Source of the DNA: Prinia subflava
Taxonomy: Eukaryota > Chordata > Aves > Passeriformes > Cisticolidae
DNA length: 64,000 nucleotides
Assembly (NCBI RefSeq): GCF_021018805.1
Contig: NC_086266.1
Location: 558,001 to 622,000 of the forward strand
Direction: 5' to 3'
Under the pieces are notes generated by a model, which was given only the letters and a program-made list of their open reading frames with translations, was not told where the DNA came from and ran no database searches. Below, piece by piece: positions 35,227 through 48,230 of this stretch (position 1 is the stretch's first letter; every line of letters begins with the position of its first letter). Both the position numbers and the translations under genes were made by a program.

Positions 35227-38200
35227 CTGAAACGGAAAAATGGAAACACACACAATGAAACGGCCTTTCCTGGCATCTCAAAATCCTTGCCTGACCTTCA
35301 GCAAGATAATTGCTTGGCTAAGCAAAAATTATTAACAAATCTCTCCTCTGCAGCTGGGAAATCAGGGAGAGCAGGCTGGTTTGTGACACTGAGCCAAGGG
35401 CAAACGGAGCTGGCGACAACCACGGAGGGCCCTGGGCCCCAGCAGAGCTGGCACGGGCACAGGTCAGAGTGTGCCCGGAGCCCTCCCCACGCTCCCCACG
35501 CCCTGCAGGCAGCAGGGACCCGCCAGCACTGCAGGAGGAACCTCCCAGGGCAGCGCTGAGTTCATTGACTCTGAGTGGAGCAGTCACTTCCTAGTCAGGA
35601 AAGCCTGGGAGCAGCTGGAATGTGCATGGAATTCAGTAAGCTCAGACCATCAGGGGCCTCCAGCCTAAGCAAAAGCACACGGAAAGGGATGGAGGAGCTC
35701 TCAGTGTGAACCAGAGTCCCTTCCAGTGTGTTCTGATGAAACAAAAGAGCAGTGCTCTGGGTTGAAACTTGAGGAGCATGCTTGGAACTGCAAGGAAAAA
35801 AATGTGTCATCTATTTTTTTCCCAAGGAATGAAACTCTCTGTATTCTTCAGAAGGCAACTGAAAAGTATCAAGTTACAGATGCTTCTCAGAGCTCGTCCA
35901 AGACTACAAACATTAAAGAATTCGACCAGGGTTGAAAATGCCATAAAGACCTTGCAGTCTCCTGCTGTGGTTTGTGCTGCTGGGGGGCCTGCAGAGGGCT
36001 CTGCCCGGGATGGGCTCTGCCAGGGAAGGGCTGTGGCAGTGACAGGTCCTGGTCGAGGAGTGAAGGGATTTTCTGGGAGACACCAATTCCTACAAGCTCA
36101 CCACTGACTACCCGAGAAACCTGACAAACATTGGTCCAGCAGATCATGTGCTAATCAGAAAAAAGGAGCACTCATTTCAGAATAATGGTATCCATGGGCA
36201 GCTATTTTAGAATAATTTATTCCACAATAGCAATTCTGATCAATTTTTTCCTTGTCAACAAGCCATTAGATGTGGGAACTGAGCTGACCTGATTCTCCCA
36301 TTTATGTAAGAAAAAAAAGTGAAAGGTCACAGAAATACTAGAATATGAAGATCTGCCTAGGAAAGCAATAGCTACACAAATAACACTTAACTATTTTGCT
36401 TTTTCTAATAGAGTCCTCATTTTCCTCCGCTTCGGTCAAGAGCTTCCACACCTGGTGACAACACAGCGCATTGAGGCTGCACACAAAGAGAAACCAAGGA
36501 GAGGAAAAGCAATTTTCCATCTTCCAGTCACACTCAATGTTCCTCTTTTCTTTGCAGCTCACTTGTCAGCACCACGACTGCCTCACAAACCCTCCCAGGT
36601 CCTGCTAATGGAGTTGTTTTGTTGGAATCCCTTGTGCCTGGTTTCATTTGCCTCTCCAGCTCCCGGGGTTCCCATCAGGAGGGTGTGAGGCCCCAGGAGC
36701 AGCTCTGAGCAAACCTCTCATTGTGAGAGGGCTGAGAGCCCCAACAGCACCACAAAGGTACCGAGAGCTGGAGCCAGCACAGCAAAGCTACAGAGGCAGC
36801 AGGGAGAGAAACTGGCACCCCAAGGATCAGCACTAATGCAGAGAGCACTGTCCTGTGGCACACACCGTCATTCAGGGCTTCTCCTTCTCTCTCATGGTGT
36901 ACATTTAAAAACATAATTGGACTGATCAGATGGGAATGTATTTCCCTCTCCCCTCCCAAGCATGCAGGATGAAAGAGGAGACACAGGTCAGGCTCAGTGC
37001 TGTGGGCAGGGAGCAGGAGGGGCACAAGCACCAGTCTCTCTCTGTGGGCTCTCTTTGTATTTGGCTCAGACTGCCGGGTCTATTTTAGGATAATTATCCA
37101 CAATTGTCTGAATAAAGAAACTTCCAGCTTTTCTCCAAATAATCAACCCAAATTTAGAAGAGAAACTGACTTGCATTGAACTGAAAAATATTTTTCTCAT
37201 TTTGTGAAGAAGTAAAATCAAAACCCCACCTGTTTCAGGGCAAACAGGGAACTCTCAAGTCAAAATAAAAGCTTTGTTCCACTTCAGGCTCATTCAAGAC
37301 ATTGGTTTTAAATGATACAATTTAAAAGAAAAAAAAGGAAGAAAATCCAAATCTAAGACCTTGAAAGGAAACTCCTGTAATTTAGCACAAGATCCATCAA
37401 AATGAACCAGGCAAGCCAAGCTGGTACACAATCACAAGCTACATATGGAGGCAGGCTGTGACAAGGTAAATTGTATTAGTTAGTGCATGTGAGGATAAAA
37501 TTTTCAACAAGCCAATCCTATTTGAAATGAGATTTTTAATCCAGGAGAATAACCCAGAAAAAAAGCCAAATAAATCTTGTTTATAAACTACATTGTCAAA
37601 TTCATTCACAAATACATTAGTCGGTTCTCAACCACTGGTCACAATTTTAGTTAAATTTTCATATCAGGAACCAGCTATTAAAAAGCTCCCTGTGTCAGCA
37701 AACCAGCAGGGCTTCTTTTAAATCTCAGGAGACAACAGCCAGGAACGTGAACAAACCACTACAAACAGCAAACACTGTAATTCGTCCAGCAGGGGATCCT
37801 GTACACTGAAGTTTTACTGTCAATTACCCCAAACTGCATCAGCGTAGGTGCAGACTAAAATGTATTACACATGTGTAAATGGCTTTGGTTTGTTATTTGC
37901 ATTTTTAAATTTATTTTATATGAAAGACAGTCAGGCACATTCACAGTACACTACTGATTATATAATAAAGCGATTTACATTTTGATGAGTCTGAGATTAT
38001 GGCTTCCCATCCTCCGGGTACCTCCTTTTGTATGCAAGGATAATGATGAACTGGGATTTTTGTTTTGAAAGTGAATTAGAAAATTAAAATATGTTTAATA
38101 TTACTGCTAAAACAGAATTCACAAAGATCAACTCCAGGATAGAAAGCTCTTCCTAGTACTCTTCAATAATTTAAACAACCTCAAAGCGAAGGCAGAGCAT

Positions 38201-40274
38201 GCCAAAACAAGTTGCTCTGTTTTCAGTCACAGCATTCCTATCTGCATTGCAATGGATCACAGAACTAGGACAAGATTTTCCCACTCCTTTGCTGGGGAAT
38301 AGATTTTTTCAGGAAGCCTTCTATAAGGAATGCTATTAATATTTATTGGGTCAGGAGTGTGTGTCAGTGGAATCACACAAAGCTTTCCATCAAACACAAC
38401 ATATTTTCTTGCTTATACATTTATATACATATATATATTCCTTATCCCATATGATGGAAGAGTTGTCACAGGAGTTGTGAAATTCCCTCCCCAGCCATGC
38501 CCCTGCTGCAGCCAGGGCAGGCTCCTGCTGTGCTGGTGCAGCACATTCTGTGGGCAGCAGTTTCTCCTCCGGAGGCACCACCACCCTCAGCAGCCACCCA
38601 GAGTGGACAGGACCTGTGCCACGGGCCTGCCCTGGCTGCTCCCAGCACAACAGGTCTCTGTTGCTGTGGCTGCACAGGGATGCATTCCCTGTTTGCTATT
38701 GGAGCTTTCCATGTGCTGCAGAATGCTTGTGTTCTCATAAAAATAAAGTAACAGTTGGAAAGGAGAAAGGCATTTTGTCAGCTCTTAGTTAATGGCAAGA
38801 ACATTGAACAAATCAGGTATTTTGTGCCTGATACGAACCTCTCTGTCACCTGCTGCTCAAATCCCAGCATCTCTGTTCTTCTCATCCAGCCTTGCAATTC
38901 CTGACACCAATACGGGAATACCACAGTACAAACCCTGACACAGTTCCAGAAGTGTTTGGGTAACACTCTCAGGTACCTGGTGTAATTCTGGGGCTGTCCT
39001 GTGCAGGGTCAGGAGATCACTTTGAGGATTCCTGTAGCTCCTGTTGAGCTCAGGATATTCTATAATTCTCTAGGTAGCACCGACTTTCATCTCCACTGCT
39101 GCAGAGCAGCCAGAGGGGAGTGTGTGTGCGCCAGTGCCCTCCTGCCCCGTCCATCCTGGTCCTGGGGAGGGCAGGCCAGAGATGGAGCTGTGAGATCTGT
39201 GTCCAGAACACGCTCACACAAAGTAAAAAATGGGGTTTAAGAGTCTCCTTCAATATTGCCTGTGCTGACTTCATTCACCACAGCTCAGTTCAGTCTAATT
39301 AGTGTTGCCAGGAATCCAAGCAAACGGAATCAAAGAGAACTTCAGAGGAGATGAAGCAGGAGCAGCTGTCAGAGAGCCTCTAATGCTCATTCCTATGCAT
39401 TAATTCAAAGTGCCCAAATTTCTACCCATAACAGGCAGCATGCAGCAGACAGGGGGGCTGTGAACTGGGAGCACTGGTGTTTGTCTTAGCAAACCCTGCA
39501 GTGCACCTGGGAAAGGCCGGGAGTGTTCCCCAGTGAGCACCAGCAGTGTTTGTCCTCCCACACTCGGGACATACAAATACATCAGGGGATCAGAAACTCT
39601 GAGTGTCCCTAGGGAGCCCTCGCTGCTCAGCAACAATGAAAACCATTCCCATCAGGGTTATTTATATTGGGTAATAATAGCATATTACTTATATATGGAC
39701 TCAATATCTCTGTGATGGATAGGTTATTAAAACGCCAGTGGACGGGTCAGAAATTCATCAATATTTAAGCAGCACTGGTTATCAACCCAAGGCTATGCTG
39801 AGTCATTTATTTCCTTGGGCTTGGAAAAGCTTGGAGAAAGCCACAATAACTGTCTGCAGTGACTGAAGGCATATTTGGAAAAGAATTCAAACCTTGTAGT
39901 AAACAGCATTTTCCTTAAAAACAAACAGACAAGATTGATTCATGAAAGGAAAGCGATAAAAGGAGATGCAGGCAAATTTAAAAGAGAGATCTGTATCAGA
40001 CAAACTAATGGGAGTGACAGGCTGCAACTTTCAGCTTGAGACAAAGACCTGTTTGTGCAGCAGCTGGGTAAATACACATCCAAAACCCAGGAAAACTGAA
40101 ACCTGGCTACAGCTGAGAGGGGTGTGAGCCACGAGTGTCCCCACACTCAGCAGTGTGCTCTGCCCCTGCCCAGGACACGGCCCTTTGCCAGCAAAGAGCT
40201 CAGCAGAGCTTTCCAGAGATCTTCTGGAGCTTCCAGTGAGTCTGAATTAGTGTTAGGACAGGAGGAAACGACCT

Positions 40275-40412
40275 GCTGAGATGAGCTGAATGCCACCTCA
40301 CAAACCCAAACGGTGTCAGTGCTGAGACGAGCTGAATGCCACCTCACAAACCCGAACAGTGTCAGTGCTGAGATGAGCTGAATGCCACCTCACAAACCCA
40401 AACGGTGTCAGT
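40275..40412. repeat. 46-bp minisatellite, three units
   Basis: Three copies of a 46-bp unit with core GAGCTGAATGCCACCTCACA. They differ at only a few positions. It lies about 75 bp before the 49-bp array. Confidence 0.93.
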
Positions 40413-40485
40413 GCTGGCAGGGCACGGAGAACAGGCACTGGGAACTGCAGTGAGGAAAGGCTCCACTGCAAAGGAGCTGCCTGAG

Positions 40486-40922
40486 CCCTGGGCATTCCCA
40501 ATGGACACCTCACTGCCAGCACTGCACAAACCTGCCCTGGGCATTCCCAATGGACACCTCACTGCCAGCACTGCACAAACCTGCCCTGGGCATTCCCAAT
40601 GGACACCTCACTGCCAGCACTGCACAAACCTGCCCTGGGCATTCCCAATGGACACCTCACTGCCAGCACTGCACAAACCTGCCCTGGGCATTCCCAATGC
40701 ACACCTCACTGCCAGCACTGCACAAACCTGCCCTGGGCATTCCCAATGCACACCTCACTGCCAGCACTGCACAAACCTGCCCCAGCCCTGGGCATTCCCA
40801 ATGCACACCTCACTGCCAGCACTGCACAAACCTGCCCTGGGCATTCCCAATGCACACCTCACTGCCAGCACTGCACAAACCTGCCCTGGGCATTCCCAAT
40901 GGACACCTCACTGCCAGCACTG
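40486..40922. repeat. 49-bp minisatellite, nine units
   Basis: Nine copies of a 49-bp unit containing CTGGGCATTCCCAATG, CACCTCACTGCCAGCACTGC and ACAAACCTGC. The variants GGACACC and GCACACC are clustered, and one copy has a 6-bp insertion (near 40780). Confidence 0.95.
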
Positions 40923-42175
40923 CTCTCCACAGGAGCAAACCAGCCAGCGTGCATCTGTTCTCGAGCTGAGACCTTTTCCCTGGTATTTGTAGTGATATTT
41001 GAACACGTAAACATGCCCTTAAGGCTGCGAGCAGGGAAAGCTAACACAGAGTTATGAGCTGCGATGGGAAAGGCACAGCCAGGGAAAAGTGCCGAGAATC
41101 CTAATGGGGCTCCAGAAGAAATTGTGCTTTCCTGCCCCCAGAGCAGCTCCACAGGTTTTATCTGCCACCAGCAGGGACTGCCCTGAAGGGACCCTGGTGC
41201 TCCAGTGCCTGCAGGAGCAGGGTGCTGTGAATGTGCTTATGGCTTTTCTTTGTACGACTGTATCAGTCCTTAAAAATGGATTCAAAACTTTCCCTCCCAG
41301 AGCTCTTGTGCTCTTAATACAGGGCAAACAGCAACACTAACACCTCCTCATGCCACTTAAATGACATTGTTGAATCCTTATGGCAGGAGTAACCTGTCTT
41401 TTCATCTACCATGTGCCAAGTTAACAGAAAATAAACCTAAAAACGACACAAAATTATCCCTTTGTCTAAGTCCTAAAATTAGAGTTTGTTTGAAACTAAA
41501 ATTGCTCAACTTTACTACAGCTTTGCTCTTTGGTGGTGACCTCCTTGTCATGAACTTGAAGCACAACAGGACTGAGATATAAACGTTTGATTTCAACACA
41601 GCTGGAGTGATGAAGACCTTGGCCAGGGGAGAATTCCATGATCTGGCCTCTGCAGGGGCACTAAATTATCTCTTGGGCTGTGTGTCACTGACTGTGATCA
41701 CATCTAAGGCCTTACCACCTGTCAGGTGTGTTTCCTTAACTCACCTGAGTGCAACTCTTACCTCACTTCATATATATATATAAAGAGAAGTGGTTATAAT
41801 ATGTAGATATAATTTTCTTTTCTTATATGAAATTGATTGTGAAGAAAACTTAATTACATTTAGCCCATCTGCAGTAGTCAGAATAATTAAATATTTCTCT
41901 CTGCACTTATCTCTAATTTTAATGTCAACAGAGCTGTCCTAGTCCATGTTATGTTCCCATTAAAAAGGGAAAAGAAAATTGCATTTAAAACCTGCAGTGG
42001 AATGATGTGAAGTGTCTGCCTTAAACTGACAAATTCAAGGAGATTTAAAGTTAACTCACTGTTAATAACTCACTGTTACAGCAGGGTATAGAGCACCCCA
42101 ATCCAGGGCAGCTCTCAGGAGGGTCAGAAAATGCTCTCCCCACGCTCCAGGTGAGCAGGTGGGGTGGGCAGGCTC

Positions 42176-42242
42176 AGGAGGGGGAGTGGGACAGGGGGAG
42201 GCACAGGGGGAGGCACAGGGGGAGGCACAGGGGGCAGGGGGC
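42176..42242. repeat. Short G-rich array (GGCACAGGGGGA units)
   Basis: Three to four copies of a 12-bp unit GGCACAGGGGGA, with flanking decayed copies. Located in the intron before exon 7. Confidence 0.85.
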
Positions 42243-42534
42243 AGCTGTGGGACCCCTGTGCCAGGGACACTCAGCAGGGCAGGGGGCACGGGCAGGGCAC
42301 ACAGGGCTCCTGGGCCTCTGGGAGGGGAGATGGAAAAGGAGGAACATGAGAGGAAAAAGGTGATTTTGAACAGGGTTCAGAAAGGAGGGAGCCTTTGCCA
42401 AAGGACAGCAGGGTCTTAGAGGCCACAGGATGCAAAATCAGAAGGTCTCAAAATATATCTGTAAATGAGGACTCATCACTGAGTCAGAATGTTTCTATTG
42501 AGGTCCCACAGTGACCTCAGCTCTTGGACCCACA

Positions 42535-42905
42535 TCAAGCTTTATTTATCAATGACCTAGAAGAAAAGACAATCATCACGGCAAGGTTTGCCCCCCTTTC
42601 TTATGAGTGCAAGATCCCACCAGGACACTGACACGGGCTCTAGGTGTGCCACAGGAACACAATGTGTATTCTAACACACCTCAGAGTACAATCTACAGGA
42701 AAAACTTTAACCATGTTTGGGGCTGATCACGAAACCACAGAACTGCAGGGGCTGGAAGGGACCTTAGAGATCTCCTTGTTCCAGTCCCTGCCGTGGGAGG
42801 GACGCCTTGCACTGAGCAGGTTCCTCAAAGCCTCAGCCAGCCTGGCCCTGAATGCGCCCCTGCCAGCTCGGGGGTGGGACAGGCACACGCTGCAGCTGGG
42901 AGAGG
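42535..42905 (+). mobile_element. Degraded CR1 retrotransposon fragment
   Basis: The right part (42735-42900) reads like the conserved CR1 3' region: GGGGCTGGAAGGGACCTTAG, then TCCTCAAAGCCTCAGCCAGC and CTGGCCCTGAATG. Just upstream, TTTATTTATCAATGACCTAG near 42542 resembles the end of the CR1 reverse-transcriptase coding region. No intact frame remains. Confidence 0.6.
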
Positions 42906-43851
42906 TGAGGGGGAGAAAAGCAACAGCCCTTGACTGTTCAGTAAATGAGCACTCCTAAAACAGACAGGAAAAATAATTAATTCTGAGAGCAACCTCTCAG
43001 GAATATTGTGGCTTCTCTCCCACTGCAAGTTTGAAATAGAGCTGGATGTTTTTCTTTACAAAAATGCTCCAACTCGTGTACTAGAACAAACTATTGGAAA
43101 GGAAGCAGAGACCAATGTGGGGAAGAACTGTTTTCCCCAGCAAACCTAAATCTTAGGCAGCCTTAGAATGAAATCAAGATCACAGAGCACTGAGGTGGGG
43201 AGCACTGAGTGCCAAATGCCCTTGTCCAAGTGATAGAAAGGAGCAAATGTTTCTTTCAGCACAGGGCTCTGTTTGCAGTGCTTTCCCAAATCTCTTCTGC
43301 ACACTCCCAGTTTCCTCTAGCCCTTCAAAAGTAGGTCCAGATAATTGCAAGAACTGGGCTGTGTCTCAGTAGAAATATTAAGAGAGAGAGACTAATGCTA
43401 AAAGGAACTGTAAATGTGCACTTCATGCTTGCAAATATATTAAATTAATAATAATAGAGGAGTAACTGGATGCATTTTGACAGGCACAGAGGTTTTTTTC
43501 ATTTGGGTATCTCTTGGCTGTTTTTTCTGAAAGACTGACAGAATTGTGAGGAAGAGTGGAAAGGAGATAGAGGAAATCACCGATTACACTTTTGTTTTGT
43601 TTTGGATGAGAAAAAAGCAAGCACTGGGGTGGCAGATATGGGCACAGATAGCTTCTGCCTTCAGCAGCACCAGCACAAGGGTCTGTCCCCCTGTGCTGCC
43701 TCACACAAAGTCAGTGGAACAACTGTCTTGACAAACAGACAAACACTGGCATTTGGTGATAAAAAGGAAGCATACCCCAAAACTCTGGATTTAAACAGCA
43801 GGCAAGGACGTGACAGACAAACAGAGGCACATGGGGATGTATCTATCATAC

Positions 43852-43998
43852 CTCCATCGTTGTCCAGGTTATCTGCACACACCATTTCCATGACAACGTT
43901 GCAGCCCGGGCCACTCCAGCCCACTTGGCAGACACAGTGCCACCCGTTCTGGTCCAGAGTGCACCTCCCATTGCCATAGCAGAGACCTGGGCAGCCAT
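43852..43998 (-). CDS. TENM1: TENM1 exon (window exon 6): EGF-like repeat 8 and start of Cys-rich linker
   Basis: A 147-bp exon with acceptor TTCCAG|ATGGCTG and donor GATGGAG|GTATGA, phase 1 on both sides. It encodes EGF8 ([19 protein letters not shown], then [14 protein letters not shown]), which carries the extra residues typical of the last teneurin EGF. The start of the linker follows ([16 protein letters not shown]). That Asp/Asn-rich run continues in the next exon as [12 protein letters not shown], a calcium-binding-like Cys-rich segment joining the EGF stalk to the globular core. Conservation is high. The microexon at 46167 is the optional preceding exon. Confidence 0.93.
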
Positions 43999-46166
43999 CT
44001 GGAACAGAGAGGGGGAAAAAGCCTCGTGAAGGGATATTTCCTCTTATTTTGCAGTTGCAATTTTTCATTAACATTCCTACTTCTAGCACTACGCCTGCTG
44101 CTCTCAAATGATCACAGCTCGGAAGCCACTTACATTTCTGGCCCAATATGGAAAAATCCCCACTTGGTCCTTCCCTCTGCTTGCCCAAAGGTAGTTCATT
44201 GGTGAGGAATGAAGATTTTTTTTTCAGTGTCAAATATTTGGTGCACAGGAAAAAAGTGAGTAAAGTCGTGCTATAAAGTTCTAAAGCAATGTCCCTCTCT
44301 TTCTCTATTGAAAAATAAACTGTGGTTCACCAACAATATCACACACATTATCAAGATTTATATCAGACACACATGGAAAACATTGTCTAAATGACAAACT
44401 GGCATCTGTGGACATAATCCTACACATTGCAGGGAGTAGAAGTGACCTTTTTATTCTGTTCATAAATACTCATCTGACTGAGAAAAAGCCAATTTGATTT
44501 ATGCTGCAACACACTCTTTCCAGGCAATGGAGGGAGCTTTGCCTTCCTGCTGCACTTCCTTCCCTGAGAGCTGATCCCAGCAGGACCAACACATCTCCTT
44601 TGGTGGTGCTGACTCTAGATCAGAACCAGATCAAGAAGCTGCAGCATCCTCTCAGTTATGTGCTTGCAATTGAATCCACAGTAATCTGGACACTCCCATC
44701 TCCATTTCTTGCCTGTAAGAGCGAGAGGAATGTGTCCACTCGTGTCCATCTGCCTGCACAGAGCAGTGCCAGCTCAGACATTTGTCAGCTCTCACCATGG
44801 CACACGCGGAGCCAAAGGACAGTGGACAAAGCCTGGCACCGAGTGTGACAGAGTGAGAGGCATCACTGCCAAGGTGCCTCCTTCCTTTTTGCCAGCGTGG
44901 ACATCTGAAACCCCCTGTGCACCTGACGCTGAGATAACACCCAGGTGTTATAGCAGAGAGGGTTTTTGAGGAGGAAAGAAGAATCAGTGCCTGACAGCCC
45001 CAGGATGCTCCACATGGACTTTGCTGTGTCAGGCTGTGATTCAGAGCCCCACATTTCCTGCTCACATTAGACACGGGATCTCCCTCCCTCTCACTCTGGC
45101 ACAGTTTACCAGCCCCATCTGCAGAGGGTCCAAGGGTCTGGCCCTCCTGCTCAGAAAACTGGGGATGGGTGGCACCATTTTCTCTCATTTTCCATTGACT
45201 TGTGGAAGAGACTGCTCCAAAACAACACGAACTTGGCAACCACCAAATATACCAGAAAAACCTCCTGCAGGGGGCTGGGGAAAGCGCAGGGTGTGAGAGC
45301 TCCTTTGGGTAATGTGGATGCTTTCCCACTTTCAGCCACTGTCCTGCTGAGTTAATTCATTTCTTGTACATGATTATATTTAGCTGGTGTGCGTGGTTAC
45401 CCTCTAAGTCTATAAATGCAATAAAACAAATGCGTACGTGCTTTTGCTATTATCTAATTCCAAAGAAATAAAACAAGAACCATGAAATAAGCACTGAGGT
45501 CCCTCTGAGCTTGGTTTGGTACTTGAGTGAGCAGCATTTCTGGAAGGGCTGTGCCTCCGTGCCGTGCCCAGCGTGGGGCAGGGCAGGGGCTGGCACCGAC
45601 AGGGGCGAGCAGCACCTGCACAAGGCACAGCAAAGGAGCAGCACAGACACAGCCACAGCAAACTCAGCTCTTGTGCAAATGATTTCAAGAGAACTGGATC
45701 ACATCTGGCACAGACAGCTTTACAGAACAAGAGTGCTGCTCTACATAAAGAAACTTCAAGCATAAATGACAAAAAAATATTTTTTTTACTTCTCGTGGGA
45801 GACAGTATCAACAGCAGCTTTTTAGCAAGTACTCAGCTCTGGCATTACTTTGGATGGTAAACACGAGCAAAAAATGGATTTGCCTAACACAGCACATCAG
45901 ATGGCCCTGTAAAACATGCTTACATTGCTACAAGTTTGCAAATGAGTTGAGCACATTACTTATTAAAAACTGCATTTTCTGCTGTAAATCTCTGTCTCTG
46001 TGTGTGCATATATATCTATTTATATCTCCATAAACAAATGTGTCATCTATCCTGGGAACCCAGCAGTACAGAAGCTCAAACAAAATGAGTAACAAAAACC
46101 ACTCCATTTCCAATATTTCTGTATATTTTCATTATTATTTTTGGAATGCTGATAGGAAAAGCTTAC
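43999..46166 (-). other. TENM1: TENM1 intron between the EGF microexon and exon 6
   Basis: A 2.2-kb intron with strong donor GTAAGC and acceptor TTCCAG. No repeat array or mobile element was recognised. Confidence 0.78.
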
Positions 46167-46190
46167 CTTGAACAGCATCTAAGTAGTGAG
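46167..46190 (-). CDS. TENM1: TENM1 microexon (window exon 5): splice insert between EGF7 and EGF8
   Basis: A 24-bp microexon found by searching for the short insert known between EGF7 and EGF8 of teneurins. With the flanking split codons it encodes A-H-Y-L-D-A-V-Q-D. The acceptor is a good pyrimidine tract ending TTCTTTTTTAAG|CTCAC and the donor is TTCAAG|GTAAGC. It is phase 1 on both sides, so including or skipping it keeps the frame: skipping gives I-D-G-C, inclusion gives I-A-H-Y-L-D-A-V-Q-D-G-C. In other teneurins this is an alternative site (often called site A) that alters stalk geometry and recognition. Usage here is inferred. It is too short for ORF-based detection. Confidence 0.9.
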
Positions 46191-48034
46191 CTTAAAAAAG
46201 AAAAGAACAAAACTGAGATGGATCAGACTTCTGTACCAAATGAAAATACATTTGCTCATGGCTTGACACCAAAGTTTAGGTATAAATGTCTCCCTGCTCC
46301 TGCAGGCAGAGCTGCTCTGTGCCCAGAACGTGGTGCTGGTGAAATTCTCCATTTGATGACAACTGTGCTGGGGCCCCCTGCACTGCCTACAACGTGAGCA
46401 GCAGCTCCTCTTTTCAAGCACTTGGGTCCCTCTCGGGATTTGCTCTAAACAATCTGCAGAAAACAACGCTCTTCCTCCACCACAAACCTGATTCTTGCTC
46501 AGCAAACCTGATTTAGTGAATTCTAGAGCCAGGGAATGAATTATCTTATAATGATCAAGATAAAGTTAACACATTCGAGATTTTTTTTCAAGAAACAAAC
46601 GTGAGACCTTATGCTGCTCATCTCTAAAAATTGGATAATAATCTCACTTTGTGACGTTTTAAGGAGAAACACTCAGACTTTGCAAAAAAACCTGTTGAAT
46701 TTCATTAGAATATAACTATTACATTTTTATAGTAGACTAATGACTTCTAAAAAGATCTGAAAGCTTTACCTTATTAGGAATATTCTTAGCAATCAGCTCT
46801 AGGAAAAACATCATTAGCAGTAAGTAAAATATGTAAATCCTCAGACAGAAAGAGAAGAGATTTAATGGAAGAATTATGGTAGGGTAAATAATAGCTTTGT
46901 CTCCTCACACCTTCTATTTTTTACACATTTTTCTCCTTCCTTACTACAAAATTCACAAATGGACTCATCCCGAAGATATCTTAGACTGGGCTATCTTTCC
47001 TGTCTGTGGGTGTTTTCAATGAATGAATCTGTTATTTGCCCTGCACAGAAAGCTGTGCCAGTGGGCACAGAGGCACCTCTGTCACACCTGTCTGGACTCA
47101 GACTCTGCTTTCCCGAGCCAGATTTCCATCGGAGCGAGGGTGATCATGCAGGGCTGGATGGGACTGGTGTGTTCCAGTGTGGGGCACAACTGGTGTGTTC
47201 CAAGGGCACAGTTGGTGTTGTGTCCCAGGGGGGCACAGTTATTGGTGTTTTGCCCCGGGGGGCAGAGTTGTTGGTGTTTTGTTTCAGTGAGGGGCTCAGT
47301 TGTTGGTGTTTTGTTTCAGTGAGGGGCTCAGTTGTTGGTGTTTTGTTTCAGTGTGGGGCTCAGTTGTTGGTGTTTTGTTTCAGTGTGGGGCTCAGTTGTT
47401 GGTGTTTTGTTTCAGTGTGGGGCTCAGTTGTTGGTGTTTCAGTGTGGGGCTCAGTTGTTGGTGTTTTGTTTCGGTGAGGGGCTCAGTTGCTGGTGTTTTG
47501 TTTCGGTGAGGGGCTCAGTTGTTGGTGTTTTGTTTCAGTGTGGGGCTCAGTTGTGTTTTGTTTCAGTGTGGGGCTCAGTTGTTGGTGTTTTGTTTCGGTG
47601 AGGGGCTCAGTTGTTGGTGTTTTGTCTCAGTGTGGGGCTCAGTTGTTGGTGTTTTGTTTCAGTGTGGGGCTCAGTTGTTGGTGTTTTGTTTCAGTGAGGG
47701 GCTCAGTTGTTGGTGTTTTGTTTCAGTGTGGGGCTCAGTTGTTGGTGTTTTGTTTCAGTGTGGGGCTCAGTTGTTGGTGTTTTGTTTCAGTGAGGGGCTC
47801 AGTTGTTGGTGTTTTGTCTCAGTGTGGGGCTCAGTTGTTGGTGTTTTGTCTCAGTGTGGGGCTCAGTTGTTGGTGTTTTGTTTCAGTGTGGGGCTCAGTT
47901 GTTGGTGTTTTGTTTTGGTGAGGGGCTCAGTTGTTGGTGTTTTGTTTAAGTGTGGGGCTCAGTTGTTGGTGTTTTGTTTTGGTGAGGGGCTCAGCTGTTG
48001 GTGTTTTGTTTCGGTGAGGGGCTCAGGTCCTTAC
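46191..48034 (-). other. TENM1: TENM1 intron between exon 4 and the EGF microexon
   Basis: A 1.8-kb intron. Nearly its entire first half is the array at 47165-48026, which begins a few bases after the exon 4 donor. The half next to the microexon is AT-rich and ends in a strong pyrimidine tract. Confidence 0.85.
47165..48026. repeat. About 32-bp minisatellite abutting the exon 4 donor
   Basis: Roughly 25 copies on the plus strand of a 30-34-bp unit with GGGGCTCAGTTGTTGGTGTT and TTGTTTCAGTGT. The transcribed strand is A/C-rich (AAAACACCAACAACTGAG). The first unit starts about 8 nt into the intron, so the array grew right up to the donor. Plus-strand open frames (Leu-Val-Phe-Cys-rich) are artefacts. 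Confidence 0.94.
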
Positions 48035-48220
48035 CGATGGAGCAGTGGTCGCCCTCCCAGCCCGGGCTGCACTCGCAGCGCCCGTCGCGGCAGTGCCCGT
48101 GCTCGGCGCAGGGTGCAGGGCACGTCCTCTCCTCGCACGTGGGGCCCACCCAGCCCTCCTCGCACTGGCAGATCCCTCTGGAGCACACGCCGTGGCTGCC
48201 GCAGTCCAGGGTGCACAGCT
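48035..48220 (-). CDS. TENM1: TENM1 exon (window exon 4): EGF-like repeats 6 and 7
   Basis: A 186-bp exon, phase 1 on both sides, with acceptor CCGTGCAG|AGCTGT and donor ATCG|GTAAGG. EGF6 is [18 protein letters not shown] then [14 protein letters not shown]7 is [17 protein letters not shown] then [13 protein letters not shown]. Both have six cysteines. The stretch [19 protein letters not shown] is a strong teneurin-1 signature. Tandem arrays flank both sides: one begins about 10 nt upstream of the acceptor, and another begins about 8 nt after the donor. The exon can join either to the 24-bp microexon at 46167 or directly to the exon at 43852, in frame both ways. Confidence 0.93.
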
Positions 48221-48230
48221 CTGCACGGAA

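Larger units (their letters stand above)
35227..43851 (-). other. TENM1: TENM1 intron between exons 6 and 7
   Basis: An 8.6-kb intron. It holds two adjacent minisatellites (40275-40412 and 40486-40922), a G-rich array (42176-42242) and a degraded CR1 (42535-42905). Other parts are AT-rich, apparently unique sequence with a short TA run near 41770. Confidence 0.8.
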
